This document shows, piece by piece, positions 25,913-36,070 of a stretch of 64,000 nucleotides of DNA; within the stretch, counting starts at the first letter, position 1; the number at the start of each line of letters is the position of its first letter. The notes under the pieces are model-generated. The model was given only the letters and a program-made list of their open reading frames with translations. It was not told where the DNA came from and did no database searches. Source of the stretch: Zonotrichia leucophrys gambelii (Eukaryota; Chordata; Aves; Passeriformes; Passerellidae); the NCBI RefSeq assembly GCF_028769735.1, contig NC_088177.1, positions 18,916,599-18,980,598 on the forward strand, in the 5' to 3' direction. The position numbers and the translations under genes are program-made.

Positions 25913-28900
25913 ATGAGTACGGAGTTCCGCAAACTGCTTTTTGAAGTTTCTGAGGCTTTGGTGACAGATGAACTGTCAGCTCTTAAATTCCTCAGCCTGG
26001 ACTATGTCGCCAAGGGGACGCTGGAAACCATCCGTGAGCCCAAGGCCTTCTTCGAAGTTCTGCAGGAGAGAGACATGATTGAGGCAGGGAACCTGTTCTT
26101 CCTGAAGGAGCTGCTCTACCGGATCCGTCGGATCGACCTCCTGTCTGCCCACCTGGGCTCCAGCCGGGAGGAGATGGAGAGGGAGCTGCGGCTCCCGGGC
26201 AGGGCACACGTGTCAGATTACAGGTAGGCACGGCAGCATGCACATTACAACAGTTCAGTGTCAACTGTCTCTTCTCTCTGCACTTTTGTCTTGTGAATAT
26301 CCCAGCATAACTGTGTTTATTACACACGAATTCCTGCCATTGTGAGTTTTACATTTTGCAGTTCAAATGTTTAATTGTGGTGTTTACTTCTTTCTTGAAG
26401 GTCTCTCTATTGTTTATTGCCAGGCAACTGCTGTATGAAATTGCAGAGGATTTGACTTCAGAAAATGTCCAAAAAGTGAAGTTCCTGCTCCGAGGACCAC
26501 TACTAAAGAGCAAGCTCCAGGAAAATGCTGTATGAAAAGTAGTCTTGAGAAGTTTTTTGCAAGGCTAGTTCAGAGTCCTCTAGTTCTTGTAAGAAGGGAG
26601 GAAAGGGAAAGAAAGAGAAAGTCTGCTCTAATGAAAATCTGGTTTGAAAAAATTGTGATGTTAGCTAATAACTGCTGTGTGAAAGAATGGTTCCTTATTT
26701 TTTGCATTGTATCTTTGCCTTTTTTTCTCTCCTGATTCTATTTTTTCTCCACCAGCTGTCTCTTTAATCATATCTTCTTGCAAAATCCATCATGCTCTTC
26801 TTTTAATCTTTGCTTGGCATTTATAAGACAAATGTCTTTATAAGAAATATGCTAAACCTAAAAAGAGTGATGTTCACTAAAGGAAAAACAATGTTTTGGA
26901 GACAGAAAATCAAGTTCTAATGTGAGTTGAGTCACAAATTTTTATGTGTCAATGGGTATATTTTCTTATTTATTATAATTTGGAGTAACAACATACTGTT
27001 AAGTTTCCCCAAAAGTAGTAAGAGGTTGAGTGAGCTAGTTTAATATTTGTAATGAGCTGTGTTATAAAAATGCTTGGTGTTATTAAGAACCTTTCTTGAA
27101 AGTCCTATTTGTATTGTGGCACTTAGAGGAAAATTAGCAGATTTACCTCCAACTTGGTGGACAATGGAGCTTTAATAAACAAAATTAGTACCGAACAACT
27201 TTCCTGTGATGGAAAATGGCATAGCTAAAGAATTTAGCAGCACTTCATCAGAACACAAAGGCACAACAGGATGTTATGTTATCCTCATCAGTGCTTTGTA
27301 CTGCTGAAAAAAAGCAGGATAGCCTAGTTATAGGCAATTTCTAATTGTCCTGCTTTAACCTTAGTGACGATGGGTTTATTCGGTTGCATTGCATCTTGAT
27401 CCTTGCTTTAATGAGTTTTGGAGGAAAAAGTAATAGGTCTTTAGCTGGTCCCTGGGAATGAGGATGTTGTCTTCTGCCCTGCTGCAGAAGTCTCTGGGAA
27501 TGAGGATGTTGTCTTCTGCCCTGTTGCAGAGCTGCCTGATACTGTGGTTATCAAAGGTCACTGGATGAGTTTGGTTCATGTGTTTTTGTTTTACCAGTCA
27601 ATGTTGCAGGTCTTTATGGAAATGGAAATAAATGGGATAATTGAGGAAGATAACCTGACAGTGCTGAAAGATATATTTCAGGGATTTAGAGCTGACTTAA
27701 AGAAAAAAATTGATGCCTATGAAGAAAAAAAAAGAGGTAAATTTATTTAAGCTGTTTAAGAACAGATCTGGGGCCTTTTGCGGGTTTTATACCTTCATCC
27801 TTGGCAGCTTAGAAGTCCAGTAAAAAGGAAGAGACCTTATGGTACCCTAGGTCAGGCAGAATGGCTCTGGAGGACTCTGATTTCTGAAGTTTTCTGCTAC
27901 TTCATTATCCCATCATGGATTTTTGTATCTATCCTTGAAGTATGTTCTGTCCCTTGTAAACGGCCTTCTTCTGCCTTCTCTTTGCCTTAAATGCAATTTA
28001 TCTGTTCAGGAAAAAGTGCTGGTTTTGGACCAGCATAACTTCCGAGTCACTGCAAGAGACAGGAAGTGCCAGATGACTTAGGGAAACTTGTGTTGGGAGA
28101 TTGTCAGCACTATCTCCTGTCATCCAGGCCCTTTGCTCTCAGTCAAAGTGAAGTCCCCGAAAACCAGTCACTTGGCTAAAGTGTAACTTTCTGTAACCAG
28201 ATGGGAAATTTCAAGGACTAGATGTATATCCTGGCTGCTGCAGCTGAGGTGGTGCTTTCTGGTACCACAGCTGGGTGTTCTTTGGGAAACAGGATGTCTC
28301 ACTCAATAGCAACTTCCTTCTGAAGGACTCAGGTCGTGAGTTTCCTCAGAAACATTTAAACAATCCATGCAGTACCCTACAGAGCTACCCAGCAGTGCTC
28401 CCTGCATGTCTTTGTGCTGCTCTGCTCTGCTGGTGTCTCTAAAAGAGCAGAAGATAATTGCTAAGGTAGGCCATTGCCAAGCAAGTTCTGTGTTGGGGAA
28501 TAGCTCTCTAGCAGTATCGCTATTATCTTTTCCTCTTGATAAGTAGAATTAAAAAAAGCATGTTTTGTAGAGCCCTGACAATTAAATTTAATTTAAACTC
28601 GTTTTTGTGACTTGTAAAATGAGTACTGTGATTTTGTGTCCTTGGTTAGAGTCGTGGATTTGATGATTTCTTTACTTTTTTCAGAAATTTGTATTCAGAG
28701 AAGTGCTCTGAGGAGATCTTTCATTATGCTGGTATTTTGCATCCTAGCATCCACTCACACAGTAAAGTTCTCTGGAGAAGGGACAGTAGCCTCAGAAGTA
28801 AATGGACCAGCATTTTTTACTATTGTACAGAAATGGGTCTCCTCTTTCACTTCTATATCCCACAGTTGAGAGGCTGGTGAATGGCTTGCCTGGGATGACT

Positions 28901-31900
28901 CTTGCCTGGGATGACCATTCACAGTTAACCTTTCATTATCTGTATCTTGCCACCAGTAAAAGAGCAGAGGAGCAGAGAAACAACGGAGCACAGCCCTGCA
29001 TGGCTTCTATAACAACCAGTAGTCTGGGAAACTGGAGCCAAGCTTGGCCCAGCTCTACAAAATGCTGGTGTCTCACAGCTGTGAAAACTCCCTGCACCTC
29101 ACTCCTTGTTCTGGCTTTTTGAGTGTTGAAATATGCACAGTGGAAGATTTATCCTTGTGGTTTTGAAATGTTTGTTTATCTTCTCCTTCTTAGCAAAGTA
29201 TTCTAGGGAAGAAGTCCGCTATCCTGTGTCTGTGTCTGTGTTTCCAGAGGAACAAGGAGCAGAGGGGGAGGCAGCAAAACAGGTGAGAAATGCCTCAAGA
29301 GTACCTTTAAAGTATTTATCCATCTCCTGGGAGAGGGAACATAAATTCATAACACTAAGCAGGTGGAACAGCCAAGATGGAGGGGTAGGCTTTGGAACAA
29401 TTCTTATTTTCCAGACAAGACCGAGCCTTCTTTGTGGGGACCTGATTGTCAGCAACCTTTTAAGCAAGATATGAACAAACAGTTGAGTGAAGAAAACAAT
29501 CTTAATGATAATGGAGCTGGGACATTAAAGTCCTGGCCAGGATACTCCTGAACAGATGTGAAGGGAATAGCAGAACCCCCTACCTCACTGGAATTGCACA
29601 AGGACCCTCAGAGGAAATGGTGGGGTGCAGGAACTTTTCCAATGCATATGCAAATTTGTGTTTCTGGATCCTTTATCCCATGTCAAAATCATATCCTGAC
29701 CGAAGAGACAGAGGAGAAGGGGTTCAGGGAGACAATGCAGATTTCTGTCCTCTGTAGCTAAATTGTACCCTTAGGCTTTTCCTTTTTTGTTTCTTAGTCT
29801 TTGTGATTTTCTTTTGTGCTTAGATAATGATGGACCAGCAATCTGTATATAGTGTATTTTTCTTTTGAATGTCTGGCTTTGCTTTCCTACCTGTTTTTTG
29901 TTTGTTTGTTTTGTTTCTGCAGTATGGGAAAATATATAAGATGAAAAATAACCCCCATGGTTACTGCTTAATTATTAACAACCACATTTTTAAAAATCCA
30001 CATCACAATAGAGAGGGAACATTGCAAGATGGAGGTAAGTACTTTTTAAATTCAATTACTGGTTTGGGTTTTTTCCTCTGATAATTCTCAAAAACAATAA
30101 TCTAATCTTTGCTGTGAAGAAGAATCATGTCCATGGTACTCTTTGGCTTCCAGAGACTGGACTGACAGTCATGGTATCAAATGGAAATATATAATTTCCA
30201 GCATTTAGCTGATGGCTTAAAGAAGGATCTACTTTTTGTTCTAGGAAAAATGTATTGTCTTAATTTGTTTTATGTACAACTAGAGAAAAAGTGATTATTA
30301 TTCCATCTTTCCAGTTCTTGATTGTTTTCAGTTCTTAGCTTAGAAAAATATTTTAAGTCCTCAATTTCTCTTCAGTGCTCAAATAAATGCTCTGTAACTT
30401 TCCTTAAAGCCTGTCTTTCTGCAATCACTTTTAAGATTCAAGTGCTCAAATAAATGCTCTGTAACTTTCCTTAAAGCCTGTCTTTCTGCAATCACTCTTA
30501 AGATAAACAAGAATAAAAAAGTAAAGTCAGGTTCCTGAAAGGACACGTCACAGATATTTTAACTCCATCCAGCCATTTACAAGGTGCTTTCTTCCCAGGT
30601 ACTTCCTCTCTGCCCATACAACAATTAGGCCACCATTTGCTGAAAAGTCTTCCTAGCATTTGTGAGCAGGCTACTCTGATTCCCTTCTTGCTGCATCAAC
30701 CACTCGCACAGAATGAGGGACCTACTTCATTTAAGAGTGGCAGGATTTGTCATTCGAAAGAGGTGGCACTTCTTTCAACTTGCCAAGTGTTGTTCTTAGG
30801 CATCTGAGACTACTATGCAATGCATAGTTAAAGCTTGGGTTAACACAGTAAACTTCACTAATTTGTACCAATACAACATAGAATCTAAAATCTGTTTTTG
30901 TGTTAGACAGCATGATACTTAACCCAGTTGTGTTTAAAAAAAATAAAATTAGGCAAGTTAGGCATTTGGGTTTTTCTAATAGGATTTGGCAGGCTAAGAG
31001 CCAGTCAGGTGATTTTACTGATGGGATCTGAACAGTTCTGCTAGTATCTGATCTACTACAAAGACACTGATGTTTCAGCATCTTCCTTGTCACTGTGTAT
31101 GTTTAACAAGTTCCTTCTGACTTTTTCCCCAGAGGCTGTGAAGAGGGTCTTTAAGTGGCTTCAGTTTGAGACAGTTGAATACATGGATCTAGAAGGAAAA
31201 GAAATATATGACACAGTTGAAGAATACAGCAAGAAAGATCATAGAAATATGGACTGTTTTGTTTGCTTCATTTTCTCCCATGGTGAAAAAGACAAAATAA
31301 AAGGTGTTGATGATGAGTGTGTAAATATTGAAGCTTTAGTCTCCCGCTTCACTGGAACTAATTGTCCTTCTCTTGCTGGCAAACCCAAGGTGTTCATTAT
31401 CCAGGCTTGCCAAGGCTCTGAACGTCATCCATCTGTTGCAGTAGAATCAGACTCTTGTGGACATCTTGAGGTGGATGCTAGACCTTCGACTTCCATTCCT
31501 GATAGGGCTGATTTTCTGATTGGCATGGCTACAGTGGAGGACTATCTGTGCTACCGCAGTCCTAATACTGGCAGTGTTTACATTCAATCCCTCTGTGAGA
31601 ACATGAAGTTGCTCTGCCCACAGTAAGTACTATTTCTAATTCTTGTACATTTAGAGTATTGCAGATGTGCATACTTTAAGCATGCTGTGCTGAAACACAG
31701 TGGTTTGCATTTGTGCAATTAATGCTTTTGCCATTCAGGACAGTGGAGAACAGTATTTATTTTGAAATTGGGCATGGTCAGTCTTCTACAGATAAGCCAA
31801 AGTATAAGTGACTTCCCCTGGTTTTCCTGCGACCAAACCAGGGTTGTAATGCTGCAACGTTACACACAAACAAGCGTGTGTATGTGTGTTTTTTAACATT

Positions 31901-32490
31901 TTTTGACTGAGAATTTTTTTTTCTTCCGGTGATACCTGACTAGAGGTGAATTTGTTGAGTGATTACACAGACAAAACCCCCCAGTGCTGTGCAGGCATAA
32001 TTTTCATTGTTGCCTCCCACCCATCCCTTCATAAACTTCATTTAGAAAATAGAATTTCCCTTCAGATATCATTTTCTCATGGCATCCAGGAGATGGAGAA
32101 TGTGTAGGTTTATTTCATCTTGGCGACCTCTTCTGGCTGTAACCAGAGCAATGCTAGATGGAGGTTGCTTTTATTTCCCCCAAACACACTGAATTCTGTG
32201 GTTATTCAATGGAGTGTGCAATTTCAGTGGCAATAGGGTGAGGAAGATACCAGCCTTCCCTGGCATACCCCTTTCGTGGGGCAAACACACATCACCATCT
32301 TGGCTGAGCTGCAAGTACCATGTGTCTCAGTGTAACTTCTCTTCATTTTTGTTCAAGGCGCGTGGATCTCACAACCATCCTGACAAAAGTGAACCATGAA
32401 GTGGCAACAAAAGACATGAAAGGATTTAAGCAAATGCCAAAGATAACATCGACACTACTGAAGCTATTGATCTTTGAAGTTCCACAATGA
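25913..32490 (+). CDS. CASP18: Caspase-18, DED initiator caspase missing from humans
   Basis: Seven coding exons: 25913-26223 (exon begins 25894), 26424-26529, 27598-27736, 29194-29282, 29923-30034, 31133-31622, 32358-32490. They total 459 codons with the phases of CASP8 and CASP10 (2-0-1-0-1-2). Exons 1-3 encode two DEDs; DED1 has the RIDL motif and DED2 keeps KFLL. The protease keeps His302 (FSHGEKD) and Cys345 (IIQACQG), so catalysis looks possible. VESD359 and LEVD367 match caspase-8 inter-subunit cut sites in position and type. Oddities are SHGEKD instead of SHGxxG, Val401 where caspase-8/10 have Trp (GSVYIQ versus GTWYIQ), and a divergent last strand (KITSTLLKLLIFEVPQ). The name rests on position between CASP10 and CASP8, two DEDs and sequence distinct from both. 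An extra CASP8 duplicate is the alternative. Confidence 0.85.
27452..27535. repeat. Two-copy 42-bp tandem duplication in CASP18 intron 2
   Basis: The unit starting CTGGGAATGAGGATGTTGTC and running through TTCTGCCCTG.TGCAGA occurs twice back to back with very few differences. It ends about 60 bases before the acceptor of exon 3. Confidence 0.85.
27737..29193. other. CASP18 intron 3, no recognised content
   Basis: 1.46-kb intron between the DED2 exon and the linker exon. Several 60-110 aa frames are open by chance, but none has splice borders in phase or a family resemblance. Confidence 0.6.
30374..30504. repeat. Two-copy 67-bp tandem duplication in CASP18 intron 5
   Basis: The unit beginning AGTGCTCAAATAAATGCTCT starts at 30374 and again at 30441. 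I count one mismatch in the aligned part, so the duplication is recent. Both copies carry AATAAA on the + strand. Confidence 0.95.
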
Positions 32491-33200
32491 AAAGCAGACA
32501 AGTAAGAATACACTCGGTTAGGAATGACATCTGGGCTTTGACAGAGAAGTGAACTTACATGAGAAATTATCTGGATCTATGTAGTAGCCCTAGCCCTTTA
32601 CGGAGGCATAGGACCTAAATTTTTCAAATTCCATATTGAATCAGTCTTCCAATACCTGGATCTGTAAGAGTCGGGTAAGGATGTGGAAAACTACAAATCA
32701 TCATGCTTTTTTTCATGCAGAAGCAGTGGAGTATGTTCAATCTGGGTTTCAAGTGAGAAATGACTTCCAAGTAGTACTGTAAAAGTTATTGGAATTGTCA
32801 ATAAAGTCCCATTTGTGTCTGAGTGAGGTCCCTAAAATCTGCAAAAAAAAAACAGATTCAGAAAGCTGGATGCATTCCCAAGCGTGTGTTAGGTTGTAAC
32901 TGCCTTACCCAGAGGTGAATCGTCTGTCTTTGGAAGCTACAAATGTTCATGAAAAATAACATCTTGCTCCAGAAGGATCAAAACACCATGATTATGTTAG
33001 TTTGGTTCTTTTCGTCTAAATATTTGGTTTATGTCAATCATCTGCTTGAATAAACAGCCCAACTGTGTAAGTTTTTCAATAATAAAAGTTCTCACTTTGC
33101 TATTTCTCAGAGTTCTCAGAGCACAGTGTCTTGAATGAATGTGGAATACTGGAAAGAAGTTCTGTAATCATGTTTCTGTTTGAATAAATTCTCTTGGTTT
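32491..33200 (+). other. CASP18: CASP18 3' UTR with four poly(A) signals
   Basis: AATAAA occurs at 32800-32805, 33049-33054, 33081-33086 and 33183-33188. The cluster near 33050-33090 is the most likely main site. No ORF of interest is present. Confidence 0.5.
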
Positions 33201-35689
33201 TTATATCACCTCAGTTTGCGGTGTGTTTCTCTCTTGGATGAGCTTTCTGAGGGACAGTCAGCATGACAAACACTTTTACCCCACAGAAGTAATTTTGTTC
33301 TTGTTGGAGTATTTGTTGGCAGCCACCCCAAGGGGCAGCAGCTGGAGAGATGGTAGGAAAGAATAAGTTCAGGACTGTCATGATAATGGCAGCTGATGCC
33401 AGTAGGACAATTCAGTAACTGCTTCCTCTATGAGAAACTTGCTGGAAGGTGGCAGCAGCTGCAGAAGTGAAGTTGTACATCTACAGCATTTCTGTTTCGC
33501 ATATTTCTGTGTAAGAGTTCAATACACTCAGACCAAGTTCTTTCAGCTATTCTACATGAGACAGAATTGGATATCAAATTTAATTATTTGGTATCTTTGG
33601 GGATACACAGGATTTTGATTTGGTAGGGTAAGACAGCTACATAGGTGTGCTATCTGTCATGACCTGGACATTCCCAGTCATGGTGGAACGTGGGTGGAAG
33701 CCGGCTCAAGCCCATTGTTCTTTTCAAACTTTAAATGTTTTATCAGTTGTCCAGGTTTTATACTTTTATGTTGGGTTGGGGTCAGCCACTTATCCACACC
33801 CTCCATGGTGGTCTGGCTTGCTCAAGAAGGAATTATTCCTTGTTAATTGTCTTGGGGTACCTGATGATTCACAGATGCAAATGTCTCCTCTAAAATTAAG
33901 GTCACTCTCCAATCCTGATGTTGAGGTAAATTAGACTTTCCGTATTACCTGTTCTTCCCTGAGATGGTGTGGGGTTTTTTGTCCTTCTCCTCTGAGCTGT
34001 CCTTCACTGGAAGGGGGGAGGGGGGTCTATAGAGGGTGCTGATCAGTCACACCCAGTGATTTAAATTAAGTGATTTGGTATTTTGTTCTGCCTGTTAAAA
34101 TCCAGCTACCTCCATAGTATACCATTATCACTTGTGGATGAAGACCTACTAGGAGGAAGAGAAAACCCAATCAAAATCCTTTAAAGAACCACAGAACAGC
34201 CATACTGTGAATTTATATGTAGGTCATGCAGCAACCAGGCAAGGAGAAAACACATTTTGAGTTTTGCATTCTGAGCAAAGTGTGGCTGGTGGGTTTTTGC
34301 ACATATTTGTATCCCTCCCACAGAGCTGAGAGGTAAGAAGGAAGTCGGTTGTGCAATTTCCTGACTGTTTTTTCTCTCTAGTACAAGCTAGACAACAGTG
34401 AGTGGCAATTACTTTTTCTCTGTGAAGGCCCTCAGCTTTGTTTTTACTTTGCCTTTTCTTTCCTACCAGCTCATGGCTGGGAGGCCAAATCCAGTTAAAA
34501 GCCTGGCACTTAATTCTATTTTGTTTTCAGACAGCAGAAGCACTGCCACCAGAAAGTGGGGCCAGAAGTCTGATAGGAAAGAAAAACTGAAAGTAGGCAA
34601 GATCAGAGTGGTGCTATTTGAAAAGGAAAACACTTGTAAGAGTTGAGCTGTTAGCTAAAGAAGAAATAATGCTGTCCAGGGGCACGAGTCCTTGCCCAGT
34701 CATTCACATTTTGTTACCTATTCTTTCAGTTTACCAGTAGTGTTGAGTGTTCAGCCTTTTTATTCTGACCCCTAAAAACGTAGGCATATTCTCGCTGAAG
34801 TTATTCATACCTGCCTCTTTTCAACTAGAGCTATTTCAAATTATGAACAGAGAATAGCATGTTTAATCTTCAATGACTTCTTTGCAATGTGCTAAGAAAT
34901 ATAAGTGAGATCTTTGGGAATTCATTCATTCTGTGTGTCCTTTCTGCAAGTGTGTCTTTTCTTGTCACTCTGTTCTGTTATTGACAGCCACTGGAACTCC
35001 TCAGGCCATAAACATGGCTGGCTCTTGTGGATGCCAGCCACACATGGCATGTCATCCTGGACACATCTCCTGAGCTTGGCCTAAGTCTTCCATGTCAGTT
35101 TTATATGTGTAGCCACTTCGTGTTTAGGCCTGATTTGTCCAGGTATGTGAGTGCAAAGATGGATCCATATGTCCTTAGAACAAGATAGCAAGATGTTGAA
35201 AAGTGCCTTGCTTTTTGGATTCTTTCCACCTTTGACCCAACTTACCATGCATATAGTAACCAAATATCTTGCATAGGGGTTTGAACATTGATAAGGCATT
35301 TCTAGGATAACAATGAACAGATTTCTGTTTAATATATTGTTAAAGTGTTTTTTACTGGATTTTTGGGAATGGGATGCTGGTTTCAAATCAGTGCTTAGCA
35401 AAGATAAAGAACATTGGTTCTTTATTGTATAGTGTGATGTGCTGAGGGTTGCTCTCTGGCTCAAAGTGAGCATTAAGTGAGTTTTTAAAAGGATGGAATT
35501 CCAGTTGGTAAAATCTCTCCCCTCCTGTTGTGAAATACATCTATCCATGGTGCTGCACCAGAAGGTGAAGTGGAGGTGGTGCAGCATCCCAGGGCCCTTC
35601 ACCAGCGCAGTGCCTGCTCCTGTTGCAGAAGCGTCCTGAGCAGATGTGGGACGGGTGGAAAATGAGCTGTTTTCCATGGCTGGTGGCTG
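33201..35689. other. CASP18-CASP8 spacer
   Basis: No supported gene. A minus frame of 198 codons (35081-35677) is the longest unexplained frame in the window. It has no recognised domain and its composition fits random AT-rich DNA. No repeat family was recognised. Confidence 0.6.
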
Positions 35690-36070
35690 TTCGTTCGGGC
35701 CCGAACGCCGGCAGGGAGGGTGCTGCCTTTTCTCACAGCAGCCCAGAAGGCTCGCAAGGAGGAAGGCGAATCAGTGGTGCTATAAAAGCTTCCTTCTCCT
35801 TGTATTAAAATCGCAGTTGTTTAGCCTGGGAACCAGCGAGAGGCGACAGCAGGAAACGCCCGGGCAGAGGGACACCTTTGCATCCGCACTAGCCGGTTCG
35901 GTTTGCTCAAGAATGGGCTCTAGAACAGGCGGAATTGGGAACGGAGAGATCCCAATACACCCCGTTCCCCAAGGAGCTGTGAGGTATTTCGCTCCGGAAG
36001 TTTAAATCCAGAAGGAAGCACCGCCCCGGGTCGGGCTCCGCCCTTCGGCTTGCGCGGCTGCGGCGCGGCC
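35690..36070 (+). promoter_or_regulatory. CASP8: CASP8 promoter region with TATA box
   Basis: GC content rises sharply from about 35690 and continues through the first exon. TATAAAAG at 35781-35788 is a well-formed TATA box in the correct orientation, 283 bases before the start codon. No splice acceptor is apparent before the ATG, so the first coding exon may also carry the cap site. The actual start could instead be dispersed in the CpG-rich part nearer 36010-36060. Confidence 0.5.
35913..36005 (+). other. Possible 30-codon uORF in CASP8 leader
   Basis: ATGGGCTCTAGA opens a frame that ends in TAA at 36003-36005, 65 bases before the CASP8 start. It matters only if transcription begins at the TATA box near 35781. 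Its Kozak context is moderate (A at -3, G at +4). Translation is unproven. Confidence 0.35.

Noticed and set aside
28636..29193. Several 60-106 aa ORFs in CASP18 intron 3 as extra exons
   Set aside because: None has an acceptor and donor in phase with the flanking exons; the caspase exon plan is complete without them.
25913..32490. CASP18 as a pseudogene
   Set aside because: All seven exons are open, phases close, splice sites are consensus and both catalytic residues are present.
25913..32490. Third caspase as a simple recent copy of CASP8
   Set aside because: Outside the first DED exon the protein differs widely from CASP8 (protease pocket, C-terminus, linker); only the DED1 patch is near-identical, which fits gene conversion better.
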